64,000 bases of DNA from GWA2-66-18 sp964537395 (GTDB taxonomy: Bacteria; Elusimicrobiota; Elusimicrobia; UBA1565; UBA9628): the NCBI GenBank assembly GCA_964537395.1, contig CAZIBN010000005.1, positions 6,038 to 70,037 of the forward strand, in the 5' to 3' direction. Shown one piece after another: positions 27,619 to 36,460 of the stretch (positions are counted from its first letter, which is position 1; every line of letters begins with the position of its first letter). The translations under genes were made by a program, and so were the position numbers. The notes under the pieces were generated by a model. It worked only from the letters and a program-made list of their open reading frames with translations. It did not search any database and was not told the origin of the DNA.

Positions 27619-28905
27619 ATGAGGCTCATGCGCAAGTTTCTGGCCCTGGCTCTGACGGCGCTCATCGCCGCCCCGGCCCCGGCCTGGGCTCAAACCATCC
27701 GGGTCGCGGTCCAAGCGCCCCTGACCGGGGCGCCGGCTTTCTCCGCGCCGATTCCTTTCGCTCTGGCCGCTCCTGCTCTGAGCGCGCCGAGCCTTGCTCC
27801 TCTTTCCGCGTCGCTCCCTGTTCTTCCTGCGCCGGCGATCCAGGCCGCGCCGGTCGTTGCCGCGCAGCAGCCTCGGGCCGCGGCTCTCATCGCCGCGGTT
27901 CAGCCGGCGCCGTCGGCGCCGGAGCGCCCGGCCGAATCGCAAAAGGCCGACGCGGACAAGCGCTTTGACGGCTCCATCGTTCCGGAGGAATCTTCCCCGG
28001 TCGCCGTTCCGTCCGCCGAGTTCGATCGCCGGATCGCGGCGCTCGGCCGCGTGAGCGCTCCCCGCCCTTGGCTCGAAAAAACAAAAGTGGTTGTTGCCTA
28101 CGGCGGCCTGACCGCGACGGCCGTTGCGATGAATGCGCCGTTCGAGCATCTCGGCCCGTTGATCGTCGGCCTGATCATGTCTCCGATGCTCTCTTTCATG
28201 GGACTGTTCTTCTATTCCGCCTCGCAGTCGGCCGTGGCTGATGTCGCTGTCGAAGGCGAGGAGACGCGGCCGTCACCCGAGACGATGGCGATGATCGCGC
28301 GTCTTGCCGTGGAAGCGAAGGTCGCCGCGCCCGCGCGCGTGAAGGTCCTGCCCGGCGACGAGGTGCAGGCCCAGGTCGGCGCCCGCGACGACGCCGGCTA
28401 CGAGATCCGCTTCACGAAGGCCTTCGAGTCCCTGCGTCCCGAGGTCAAGGAAGGTATCCTGCGCCACGAGTTCGCGCATGAGCGCCACCACGACATGCCC
28501 TGGGGGATCGCCACCATGTTCCTGGCGCCGCTGCCCATCATGATCGGGCTGATGGGCATGGACGGCAAAGGCCCGCTGGAGGGCCTCCTGCTCGGGGCCA
28601 TCGCCGCGACCTCGGTCCTGCTCTTCCCGACTTCGCTGCAGCACTCCGAGTATCTCGCCGACCAGTACGCGGCCTCCAAGCCCGAGGGCGCCGGACCGCT
28701 CGCCCGCTTCTTCATCGAGGACTCGGAGAATCCCGCGCGCGCGGCCTCGGCTTTATCGGGCAAGGAGTTCTCGAGCGAGACCGGCTGGAAGCGCCGCGGG
28801 ATCATGGCCTGGGACTCGATCAAGCGCACCTTCAGCGCGCATCCCTCGCACGACCGGCGCATCGCGCGGTTGGCGAGGCTCGCGGCGAAGGAAGCGAAGC
28901 GCTAA
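27619..28905 (+). CDS. Exported M48 family metallopeptidase
   Basis: 428 residues. A signal peptide (FLALALTALIAAPAPAWAQ) is followed by an Ala/Pro-rich stretch of about 110 residues, then two hydrophobic segments around 155-200. The M48 zinc site is LRHEFAHERHH near residues 281-291 (HExxH), with the third ligand probably in EYLADQYAAS near 345 (ExxxD). The start of the mature part, AQTIRVAV, recurs in the exported LOG protein at 40757 (AQVRVAV). HtpX-like quality control in the envelope is possible; the substrate is unknown. Confidence 0.88.
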   Translation: MRLMRKFLALALTALIAAPAPAWAQTIRVAVQAPLTGAPAFSAPIPFALAAPALSAPSLAPLSASLPVLPAPAIQAAPVVAAQQPRAAALIAAVQPAPSAPERPAESQKADADKRFDGSIVPEESSPVAVPSAEFDRRIAALGRVSAPRPWLEKTKVVVAYGGLTATAVAMNAPFEHLGPLIVGLIMSPMLSFMGLFFYSASQSAVADVAVEGEETRPSPETMAMIARLAVEAKVAAPARVKVLPGDEVQAQVGARDDAGYEIRFTKAFESLRPEVKEGILRHEFAHERHHDMPWGIATMFLAPLPIMIGLMGMDGKGPLEGLLLGAIAATSVLLFPTSLQHSEYLADQYAASKPEGAGPLARFFIEDSENPARAASALSGKEFSSETGWKRRGIMAWDSIKRTFSAHPSHDRRIARLARLAAKEAKR

Positions 28906-28951
28906 GAGCGTGCCCGAGTAATCGTCATCGGCGCGATGATCTACAGTAATA

Positions 28952-28983
28952 GATAATGACTCGTTCCGGAACGAGTCATTATC
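28952..28983. terminator. Perfect 32-bp palindrome between convergent genes
   Basis: Arms GATAATGACTCGTTCC and its exact complement meet with no loop. It lies 46 nt after the M48 stop and 26 nt before the end of the convergent caspase-like gene, so a bidirectional terminator is likely. Unlike a standard terminator it is AT-rich at the base and lacks a loop, so an operator for a dimeric protein is an alternative. Confidence 0.55.
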
Positions 28984-29009
28984 ATTGAGAATAGATCAGG
29001 GGAAGGACT

Positions 29010-30308
29010 TCAGCGCAGAGACCAGTCGCCGCTGCCCTGGAGCTGAGGTGTCTGGTCGCGGTTGAGGCGGCGCGCCTCGTCCTGCACTCGCGGCGTCAGG
29101 TACTCGTTGAGGGCCTTCGCCGTGGCCTTGCCGGCGTTGAGGCCTTCGAGCAGAAAATAGGTGAACGCACCGTGGCCCTTGTCATCGAGCGAGCCGGAGA
29201 TCTCGCTGGCGCCGGAGGCCGCGAGGACGGTGATCTTCGCCGGCACCGTGCCGGTGTCGATCTTGCCGACGAGCGGCCGCGCGCCGGAGGCGAGGACCGA
29301 GCGCCCGCCCGCGCCGGAGAAGCAGGAGTCCATCGCGACGAGGACCTGCTTGGCGGGGAGCTCGCCGAGCTTCTTGTACAGCTGGGCGACGGGGTAGGCG
29401 GTGGACTCGAGGAAGTTCGGGTCGCCATCCCAGGGCACGAGATACGCTTGGCCGGTCTTCACGTCGGGTGCGCCGTGCCCCGAAAAATAGAAGTACACGC
29501 GGCTATCCGCCTTCGCCATGCGCGGCAGCCAGCCCTCGACGTTCTTGGTCAGCGCGGAGCGGACCGCCTTCGAGCCCTTGAGGAGGACGATGTTTCGTTC
29601 CGGGACGCCCAGGGCGCGGACGTGAGCCTTGAACGCATCGGCGTCGCGCTCGGCATATGACGCCTTGGAGGCGATGTCGGAGTAGCTCTCGATGCCGACG
29701 ATGATCGCGAGATCGTCGGGGCGTTCGGCGGCGGCAAAGCGAGGAGCGGGCGAAGCCGGGAAGGACGCGGCGGGCGTGGGAGTCGGGGCGGCGGGCGCCG
29801 AGCCCTGAACGGCCTTGGCGATGCGTTCGATGTCGGACGCGCTGAGGCCTGAGGCCGGCGCCGACGCGGCCGTCGCGCCGGAACGGCTCTTGATCGATTT
29901 GAACAGTTCCCCCGAGGGCGAGAGGCGTTCCTTGATGTCGGACACCATTAGCGCATCCCGTTGGTCCATCCCCCAGCGTAGGCTGCTATAGGTCAGGGTG
30001 AATAGGGGGCGACCTTCGGCCATGTCGCTGAACTCGTAAATATGGGGATTATAGCTCTGGGTGATGAGGATGTCGCAATTGTCCGTCCGCTCCGAGAGTT
30101 GCGTGAACGCGGGGTTTAAACTGACGAAGTGGAATTGTTCAGGTCTGCCGCCCTTTTTTCCAACCAGACACGCCTTCAGGGGAACGCGAGGCGCCATGAC
30201 TGCCGAGGCCGACCCGGTCGGGCTTACGCCCGCCGGTTGCGCCACCGCGCAGGCGCTCAGAAGCAGGCCGAGCGGGATGAGGGTGAATGCGAGGAGGCTG
30301 GAGTTCAT
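29010..30308 (-). CDS. Caspase-like (peptidase C14) lipoprotein
   Basis: 432 residues. It begins with a lipoprotein signal ending LLLSACA, so it should be membrane-anchored outside the cytoplasm. Residues 30-140 are an unassigned domain; a Ser/Ala/Pro-rich linker follows. The C14 domain starts near residue 200 (DLAIIVGIESYSDI). The catalytic dyad is visible: His in YFSGHGAP near 276 and Cys in MDSCFSGAGG near 327. Its ATG overlaps the purF stop (ATGA), so it is cotranscribed with purF. Function unknown; bacterial metacaspase-like proteins act in signalling, maturation or cell death. Confidence 0.88.
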   Translation of the reverse strand: MNSSLLAFTLIPLGLLLSACAVAQPAGVSPTGSASAVMAPRVPLKACLVGKKGGRPEQFHFVSLNPAFTQLSERTDNCDILITQSYNPHIYEFSDMAEGRPLFTLTYSSLRWGMDQRDALMVSDIKERLSPSGELFKSIKSRSGATAASAPASGLSASDIERIAKAVQGSAPAAPTPTPAASFPASPAPRFAAAERPDDLAIIVGIESYSDIASKASYAERDADAFKAHVRALGVPERNIVLLKGSKAVRSALTKNVEGWLPRMAKADSRVYFYFSGHGAPDVKTGQAYLVPWDGDPNFLESTAYPVAQLYKKLGELPAKQVLVAMDSCFSGAGGRSVLASGARPLVGKIDTGTVPAKITVLAASGASEISGSLDDKGHGAFTYFLLEGLNAGKATAKALNEYLTPRVQDEARRLNRDQTPQLQGSGDWSLR

Positions 30309-31675
30309 TTCACCGCTTCGGTGATCTGGTAGTCGGGGATCGGCGTCGGATAGCGGCGCGTGAAGCAGGCGGTGCACCAGCCGGACTCGTCGCCCTTGCC
30401 GACGGCGCGCTGCATGCCCGAGAGGCTCAGGTAGTGGAGGCTGTCCACGCCGAGGTACTTGCGGATCTCCTCGACGGAGTTCTGGTTGGCGATGAGCTCG
30501 GAGGCGTAGGGCGTGTCGATGCCGTAGTAGCACGGCGAGACGATGGGCGGCGAGGTGATCGCCATGTGGATCTCGCGGGCGCCGGCCTGCTTGAGCAGCT
30601 TGCAGATGCGCTTGCTGGTCGTGCCGCGCACGATGGAGTCGTCGACGAGGACGACGCGCTTGCCGCGCAAGGTCTCGGGGACGGGGGCGAGCTTGAGCAT
30701 CGCGGCCTTCTCGCGGAGCTCCTGCGTGGGCTTGATGAAGGTGCGGCTGACGTAATGCGAGCGCATGAGGCCGATCTCGAAGGGCACGCCGCTCTCTTCG
30801 GAGAAGCCGAGCGCGGCGGGGATGCCGGAGTCGGGCACGGGCACGACGATGTCGGCCTTGAGGCCGTTCATCTCGCGGGCCAGAGCCTTGCCGAGGTCGC
30901 GGCGCGCGGCCTGGACGCCGCGGTTGAAGATCATCGAGTCGGGGCGCGCGAAGTAGACCTGCTCGAAGATGCAGCGGGCGGGAGCCGGCACCGGCGCGAA
31001 GGGCTTGAGCGACTTGATCGTGGTGCCCTCGACGATGACCATCTCGCCGGGCTCGAGCTCGCGGACCAGCTCGGCTCCTATCAGATTCAGGGCGGTGGTT
31101 TCCGAGGCGAAGATGTGGGCGTCGCCGATGCGGCCGAGCACGAGAGGGCGGAAGCCGTAGGGATCGCGCACCGCGATGAGCTTGTCGATGGTGAGCAGGA
31201 TCAGGGAGTAGGCGCCCTCGACCTGGCGCAGGCTCGCGATGAGGGCGTCCTCGACCGGGCCCTCCTGGCGCGCGAGCAGGTGGACGATGACCTCGGAGTC
31301 GGTCGTGGACTGGAAGATGGCGCCGCGGCCCTCGAGCTTGTGCTTGATCTGGATCGCGTTCGTGAGGTTGCCGTTATGGGCGATGGCGAGCATGCCGTGG
31401 CCGGTCTTGAAGACGAGGGGCTGGGCGTTGCGGATGTGGCTGCCGCCGGTGGTGGCGTAGCGCACATGGCCGATCGCGACGCGCCCCGGGATGGCGGCCA
31501 CGCCGTCAGCGAAGACCTCGGAGACGAGGCCCATGCCGATGCGCACCTGCATCTCGCCATTCTTGATGGTGACGATGCCCGCGCTCTCCTGTCCGCGGTG
31601 CTGTAAAGAGAAAAGGCCGAGCTGGGTCAGCTCGGCCGCATCTGGACGACCGGAGACGGCGAAGATTCCGCACAT
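30305..31675 (-). CDS. purF: Amidophosphoribosyltransferase
   Basis: 456 residues. It commits PRPP to purine synthesis using glutamine. The start MCGIFAVSG exposes the N-terminal nucleophile Cys2 with no propeptide, as in the E. coli type. The glutaminase part includes LQHRGQESAG and GHVRYATTGGS; the PRPP loop is VVLVDDSIVRGTTSKR near residue 345. The transcript should be leaderless from the promoter at 31682-31710. The caspase-like gene overlaps its stop. Confidence 0.96.
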   Translation of the reverse strand: MCGIFAVSGRPDAAELTQLGLFSLQHRGQESAGIVTIKNGEMQVRIGMGLVSEVFADGVAAIPGRVAIGHVRYATTGGSHIRNAQPLVFKTGHGMLAIAHNGNLTNAIQIKHKLEGRGAIFQSTTDSEVIVHLLARQEGPVEDALIASLRQVEGAYSLILLTIDKLIAVRDPYGFRPLVLGRIGDAHIFASETTALNLIGAELVRELEPGEMVIVEGTTIKSLKPFAPVPAPARCIFEQVYFARPDSMIFNRGVQAARRDLGKALAREMNGLKADIVVPVPDSGIPAALGFSEESGVPFEIGLMRSHYVSRTFIKPTQELREKAAMLKLAPVPETLRGKRVVLVDDSIVRGTTSKRICKLLKQAGAREIHMAITSPPIVSPCYYGIDTPYASELIANQNSVEEIRKYLGVDSLHYLSLSGMQRAVGKGDESGWCTACFTRRYPTPIPDYQITEAVK

Positions 31676-31681
31676 GCCTTA

Positions 31682-31710
31682 AGTATACCTGTTGAAAAAC
31701 GCGCTGTCAG
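31682..31710 (-). promoter_or_regulatory. Promoter of purF
   Basis: On the complement: CTGACA (31705-31710), a 17-nt spacer, TATACT (31682-31687), then 6 nt to the ATG at 31675. This is one of the best sigma-70-type matches in the window and fixes the purF start as leaderless. Confidence 0.7.
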
Positions 31711-31744
31711 CGGGGCTCGCGCTGCCTGGACCCGTTCTTTTTAT

Positions 31745-31830
31745 GGTTCGCTGCTTTAAAGCAGCACGACGGGAAATAGACGCAGCCATTCGACTCTCAC
31801 GAGGGTGATGTTGCTTTAAAGCAGCGAACC
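31745..31830. repeat. Paired palindromes in inverted orientation upstream of purF
   Basis: The 22-base arms 31745-31766 and 31809-31830 are reverse complements except for one base, separated by 42 nt. Each arm also contains its own 16-bp palindrome: GCTGCTTTAAAGCAGC at 31750-31765 and the near-identical GTTGCTTTAAAGCAGC at 31810-31825, exactly 60 bp apart. The element lies between the purQ stop (31883) and the purF promoter. It could be a pair of operators, a terminator for the purS-purL-purQ run, or a small palindromic repeat. The remaining intergenic bases (31676-31882) show nothing else. Confidence 0.7.
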
Positions 31831-31882
31831 ACGAGGCTATGTACGGAGCCTTGATGGAGTTGCAAAATGGGGCGGTCAAACG

Positions 31883-32656
31883 CTAGCGTGCGTAATCGAC
31901 GGCGTTCTTGAACATCTCGAGCCCGACGGGCGCCTTGCGGTAGGTCTGGCGCGTCCAGTTCGGGTGGTGATGGAGCGACATGAAGCGCTCGGGGTGGGGC
32001 ATGAGGCCTAAGACGTTGCCCTCGGGATTGGTGAGCCCGGCGATGTTGAAGATGGAGCCGTTCGGATTGTGCGGGTAGCCCATGAGCTTGCCGTCCTCGG
32101 TGACGTACTGAAGTGCGATGGACTTCGTTTTCTTCAGATCCTCGAGATGGCGCGGGGATTTGAGCACGAGCTTGCCCTCGCCGTGAGCGACCGGCAGCTC
32201 GATCATCTCGGGCAGGCCCTTGAAGAACAGGCAGGAGGACTGAGTGTTGATGCGCAGGTGCGTCCAGCGCGTCTCGAACTTGCCGGAGTCATTCACGGTG
32301 AAGGAGGCGCTCTGGTCGCAGGCGTTGGAGTGGGGAAGGATGCCCGCTTTGACCAGGACCTGGAAGCCGTTGCAGATGCCGATGACCGGGCGGCCGAGGC
32401 GAACGAACTGACGAAGGTCGGTCAAAGTATGGCGCACCTGATTGGCCAAGACTTTGCCCGCACCGACGTCGTCGCCGAAGGAGAAGCCGCCGGGGATGGA
32501 GAGGATGGCGTAGTCCATCAGCTTCTTCTTGCCGCTGCGCAGTTCGGAGATGTGGACGAGCTCGGCATCGCCGCCGACGTGGTTGAAGGCGTTGGCGGTC
32601 TCGAGCTCGCAGTTGGTGCCGGCGGCGCGCAGGATCAGGACTTTTGGCTTTTTCAT
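31883..32656 (-). CDS. purQ: FGAM synthase, glutaminase subunit
   Basis: 257 residues. It supplies ammonia to PurL. Start KVLILRAAGTNCELETANAF; nucleophile Cys in IGICNGFQVLVKAG near residue 95; His/Glu in LMPHPERFM near the C-terminus. The ATG at 32656 overlaps the purL stop by 4 nt. It works in a complex with PurL and PurS, whose genes lie immediately upstream. Confidence 0.95.
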   Translation of the reverse strand: MKKPKVLILRAAGTNCELETANAFNHVGGDAELVHISELRSGKKKLMDYAILSIPGGFSFGDDVGAGKVLANQVRHTLTDLRQFVRLGRPVIGICNGFQVLVKAGILPHSNACDQSASFTVNDSGKFETRWTHLRINTQSSCLFFKGLPEMIELPVAHGEGKLVLKSPRHLEDLKKTKSIALQYVTEDGKLMGYPHNPNGSIFNIAGLTNPEGNVLGLMPHPERFMSLHHHPNWTRQTYRKAPVGLEMFKNAVDYAR

Positions 32657-35076
32657 CCGAGGATCCTCGGCAGGGGGGCCTGCCATTTTTCTTTGAGCTC
32701 TTTGAGCGATTCCTCGAGGCAGGTCGAGCCTTCGAGCCCGGTGACCTTGATGATCGGGTTGGCCGTCGTCTGGCCGACGCGGCGCACCATCGCGGACTTG
32801 GTGCTCTTGCCGAAGTGGCGCAGGAAGGCGGATTCGTTCTCCGGCTTCACCTCGACGAGTATTCGGGAAGGGGTCTCGGAGAACAGGAGCGTCTCGTTGC
32901 TGTAGATGCGCGGATCGCGCGGGCATTCGTCGAGATCTATCAGGCAGCCGAACTCGCCGGTGAAGCCCATCTCTGCGGCGCACAACGCGAGGCCGCCCTC
33001 GGACAGGTCGTGGGCCGACAGGACGAGCTCGCGGTTCATCGCCGCGTGCAGGGCCTTGAAGCCGTCGATGGCGGCGGCAGGGCAGACCTTGGGAACTTCC
33101 CCGCCGACACGTCCTAGAATACGGTGATACAGGGAGCCGCCGAGCTCGTCGTTGGTGCGGCCGATCATGTACAACGCGTTGCCAGGGCCCTTAAAGTCCA
33201 TCGTGACGGCCTTGCGCCCGTCGGGGACGGGCGCCACCGCGGAGATCAGGAGCGTTCCGGGGATCGCGAGATCCTTGCCCTTCTCATCCTTTGACTGGTT
33301 GAACATCGAGTCCTTGCCGGAGATGAAGGGGGCTCCGAAGCCCTTGGCCGCGTCGCGGCAGCCCTCGGCCGCGCGGACGAGCGCGCCGAGCTGCTTGGGG
33401 TCTTCGGGGCTGGCCCAGCAGAAGTTGTCGAGCAGGGCCGCGCGCGCCGGATCGGCGCCCACGCAGGTCAGGTTGCGCAGGGCCTCGTCCACGGCCGCGA
33501 GCGCCATCCAATAGGGGTCGATGCGGCCATAGTCGGGGTTGAGGCCGTGGCCGACGGCGAAGCAGGAGAAGTCGTCCATGTCGCCGGTGGCGGCGTGGGG
33601 CCAGATCACGCAGGCGTCGCCGGGGCCGTCGTGGCGCACGCCCTGCAGGGGCTTGACGAGCAGGCCGCCCTGGACCTCGTGGTCGTACTGGCGGATCACC
33701 CACTCGCGCGAGCAGACGTTGAGGTGGCCGATCATCTCGCTGAGAGCCTCGCCGGCCTTCTTGATCGAGCCGCCCGAAGCCTTCGCCGACGCAGGCGCGC
33801 TCCAGACGGCGGTGCGCTCGACGCGCGGCAGGCCCTTATGAAGGAACTTCATGTCCAGGTCGACGATGACGGCCTCGTGGTGCATGACCTCGAGGCGGCC
33901 GGTCTTTGTGAACTCTCCCAGCACGGCGAGCTCGCAGCCTTCGGCGGCGAACACGGCCTCGAGGGCCTTGAGGGACTTCTGCGGCACGGCCAGAACCATG
34001 CGCTCCTGCGACTCGGACAACCAGATCTCCCAGCTGTCGAGGTCGGTGACCTTGAGCGGGGCGTTCTCCAGGCGCACGAGCGCGCCGCAGTCCGCGCCGA
34101 GCTCGCCGATCGCCGACGAGAAACCGCCCGCGCCGCAGTCGGTGATGGAGCCGTAAAGCTTCTTGTCGCGCGCGATGAGGAGGGCGTCGAGGACGCGCTT
34201 CTCCTGGATCGCGTGCCCGATCTGCACCGCGGAGGAGGGCGCGTCCGCGCCGAGGTTGGCGGACGAGAACGTCGCGCCGTGGAGGCCGTCTCGGCCCGTC
34301 CTGCCGCCGACTGCGACGATGAGGTCGCCCGGTCTGACCTCTTTCTTGACGGCCCACTGGGGCATGATGCCGACGGTGCCGCAGAACACGAGAGGGTTCA
34401 GGCGGTATTCGTCATCGAACCAGATGCCGCCGCCGGCCGTCGGGATGCCCATGCGGTTGCCATAGTCGCGCACGCCGGCGACCACGCCGCGCAAGGTCCT
34501 CATCGGGTGATGGGAGCCTTCGGGGAGCGCGCCCTTGTAGTCGGGGCGGCCGAAGCAGAAGGTGTCGGTGTTGAGCACGGGCTTCGCGCCCAGGCCGACG
34601 CCGAGGATGTCGCGCACGACGCCGCCGACGCCGGTGGCCGCGCCGCCGTAGGGCTCGAGGGCGGACGGATGGTTGTGCGTCTCCACCTTGAAGGCGAGCG
34701 CCCACTTCTTGCCGAACGCGACGACGCCGGCGTTGTCCGAGAACAGCGACAGGCACCAGGGCTTCTTGACGGCCATGGTCGCGGCGACGATCGTTTCCTG
34801 GAACAGGTTCTTGATCGAGCGCGTCTTCTTGCCCTCGGTGTAGCGGATCGGGCTCGTGAAGGTCTTGTGCTTGCAGTGCTCCGACCAGGTCTGCGCGATC
34901 GTCTCGACCTCGGCCAAGGACGGCTCGCGCTTCAATGTCTTGAAGTGGCCCTGGATCGCGGCCCATTCGACATCGGATAAAGAGAGATGTCGCGAGTTCC
35001 CGATCACGCGCAGCTCCTTGGGCGACTTGCCCAGGATGGGGAAGGAATCGGCGGCGGCTTCGGCGATCTGGCTCAA
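32653..35076 (-). CDS. purL: FGAM synthase, large (synthetase) subunit
   Basis: 807 residues, somewhat longer than the usual 720-760 of the small PurL type that needs PurQ and PurS. It converts FGAR to FGAM with ATP. Motifs: IAQTWSEHCKHKTF near residue 65, VETHNHPSALEPYGGAATG near 133, and the second half with HDLSEGGLALCAAEMGF. It overlaps purS and purQ by 4 nt each, so the three subunits are translationally coupled. Confidence 0.96.
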   Translation of the reverse strand: MSQIAEAAADSFPILGKSPKELRVIGNSRHLSLSDVEWAAIQGHFKTLKREPSLAEVETIAQTWSEHCKHKTFTSPIRYTEGKKTRSIKNLFQETIVAATMAVKKPWCLSLFSDNAGVVAFGKKWALAFKVETHNHPSALEPYGGAATGVGGVVRDILGVGLGAKPVLNTDTFCFGRPDYKGALPEGSHHPMRTLRGVVAGVRDYGNRMGIPTAGGGIWFDDEYRLNPLVFCGTVGIMPQWAVKKEVRPGDLIVAVGGRTGRDGLHGATFSSANLGADAPSSAVQIGHAIQEKRVLDALLIARDKKLYGSITDCGAGGFSSAIGELGADCGALVRLENAPLKVTDLDSWEIWLSESQERMVLAVPQKSLKALEAVFAAEGCELAVLGEFTKTGRLEVMHHEAVIVDLDMKFLHKGLPRVERTAVWSAPASAKASGGSIKKAGEALSEMIGHLNVCSREWVIRQYDHEVQGGLLVKPLQGVRHDGPGDACVIWPHAATGDMDDFSCFAVGHGLNPDYGRIDPYWMALAAVDEALRNLTCVGADPARAALLDNFCWASPEDPKQLGALVRAAEGCRDAAKGFGAPFISGKDSMFNQSKDEKGKDLAIPGTLLISAVAPVPDGRKAVTMDFKGPGNALYMIGRTNDELGGSLYHRILGRVGGEVPKVCPAAAIDGFKALHAAMNRELVLSAHDLSEGGLALCAAEMGFTGEFGCLIDLDECPRDPRIYSNETLLFSETPSRILVEVKPENESAFLRHFGKSTKSAMVRRVGQTTANPIIKVTGLEGSTCLEESLKELKEKWQAPLPRILG

Positions 35077-35573
35077 GGGTGGGCCTCGGTGACGGCGACG
35101 CGGTGGATGAGCGGATTGGCCAGCGACTTGGCCACGGCCTTCTCGACCTGCGCCTTCACGGCGCGGCCGTTGAGCAGGTAAAGCATCGCGCAGCGCGCGG
35201 CGGTGGGCCGGGGCAGGCCGGCCTCGACGATCGCCTCGATGACCGTGGCGCCCACGGGATCGGAGACGGTGGGCTTGAGCCAGACCTCGACGCGCCAGAA
35301 ATTCATGCCGTTCATCGGCGCGGGCGAGGCCGGGACCAGGCGGAACTCCTGGGTCACGGCGTCGCAGAGAAGGTCCTTGCCGGCCTGATGAGCCTGGGTC
35401 GCGGACAGCGCCCCGGTGATCTCATAGATGCGGCCCATGCGGACCTCTTTGAGATTGGAGAGGCCCTGCTCCCGGAGCAACGCCATCGCGGCGGCTCCCT
35501 CGGCGTCGTTGAACTCGTTTTTGAGCTTCACCTCGATGAGGTGGATGTGCGCCGGCTGAAGTTTGAGGCTCAC
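35073..35573 (-). CDS. purS: FGAM synthase subunit PurS, two PurS domains in tandem
   Basis: 166 residues, about twice the 80-90 of a normal PurS. Residues 8-82 (IHLIEVKLKNEF..., LKEVRMGRIYEITG) and 91-162 (FWRVEVWLKPTVSDPVG, then a stretch ending KSLANPLIHRVAV) each look like a PurS fold; the second is closer to the consensus (DPxG, LANP). PurS bridges PurL and PurQ as a dimer, so this chain may form the dimer within one molecule. It starts with GTG at 35573, overlapping purC by 4 nt. Confidence 0.88.
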   Translation of the reverse strand: MSLKLQPAHIHLIEVKLKNEFNDAEGAAAMALLREQGLSNLKEVRMGRIYEITGALSATQAHQAGKDLLCDAVTQEFRLVPASPAPMNGMNFWRVEVWLKPTVSDPVGATVIEAIVEAGLPRPTAARCAMLYLLNGRAVKAQVEKAVAKSLANPLIHRVAVTEAHP

Positions 35574-36460
35574 AGGGTCACCTTTTTTAGGAAGTCGCGA
35601 TATCGAGATAGCGTGCCGTCAACAACGGCGGCCGGAAGCGCGGGTGCGGGGGGGAGTTTGTTCCAGCCGGATTTTTCGAGATAATCACGAACGAATTGTT
35701 TGTCGAATCCGTCAGGAGTCTTCCCGGGCTTCCAGTCTTTTTTCTCCCACACGCGGGAGGAATCGGGCGTGAGGATCTCGTCGATCAGACAAAGTTTGTC
35801 GTTGATAAACCCGAACTCGAACTTCGTGTCGGCCAGAATAAGATCGCGCTTAGCTAAATGTTCTGACGCTACCGCGAACACGCGAAGCGTAAGTTCTTCC
35901 AGGGTCTTAGCCAGATCCGTTCCCACCATCTCGGCCAATCTTTCTCGGCTGATATTCTCGTCGTGCCCCTCATCAGCCTTCGTCGCGGGCGTAAAAATGG
36001 GCGAAGGCAATTTGTCGGCCTCTTTGAGTCCCGCCGGAAGAGAGTGCCCAACGACGTTGCCGTTCAATTTGTATTCCTTCCAGCCTGAACCGGCCAGATA
36101 CGCCCTCGCCACGCACTCCGCGTCAACGCGCTTGGCCTTATGCACCAGCATCATCCGCCCGTCAAACCAGTTCTTGTCCAGGCGCACGTTGTCGGGAAGC
36201 GCTTTCTGGATCACATCGAAGTCCGCGGAGATCAGATGGTTCGGCACGACATCCTTCGTCAGGTCGAACCAGAACAACGCGGCCGTCGTTAAGATTTTTC
36301 CTTTATCAGGAATCGGCGTCGGCAAAACCACATCGAAGGCCGACAATCTGTCGGAGGCCACAATTAAAAGCCGATCATTCAGATCATAGACGTCCCGAAC
36401 CTTGCCGCGGCGCAGAAGCGGGAGGCCGGCGATATCAACGGATGAAGGCAAAGTAGTCAT
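35570..36460 (-). CDS. purC: SAICAR synthetase
   Basis: 296 residues from the ATG at 36460, which shares a base with the guaA stop; an ATG at 36469 is the alternative. It adds aspartate to CAIR. Motifs: LLRRGKVRDVYDL near residue 15, IVASDRLSAFDVVLP, and FEFGFINDKLCLIDEILTPD with DSSRVW. It resembles the long eukaryote-like PurC type rather than the 240-residue bacterial form. Base composition is less GC-rich than its neighbours, suggesting a different history. Confidence 0.94.
   Translation of the reverse strand: MTTLPSSVDIAGLPLLRRGKVRDVYDLNDRLLIVASDRLSAFDVVLPTPIPDKGKILTTAALFWFDLTKDVVPNHLISADFDVIQKALPDNVRLDKNWFDGRMMLVHKAKRVDAECVARAYLAGSGWKEYKLNGNVVGHSLPAGLKEADKLPSPIFTPATKADEGHDENISRERLAEMVGTDLAKTLEELTLRVFAVASEHLAKRDLILADTKFEFGFINDKLCLIDEILTPDSSRVWEKKDWKPGKTPDGFDKQFVRDYLEKSGWNKLPPAPALPAAVVDGTLSRYRDFLKKVTL

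Noticed and set aside
31676..31882. Purine riboswitch upstream of purF
   Set aside because: purF starts 6 nt after its -10, leaving no leader for a riboswitch; the inverted repeats lie upstream of the promoter.
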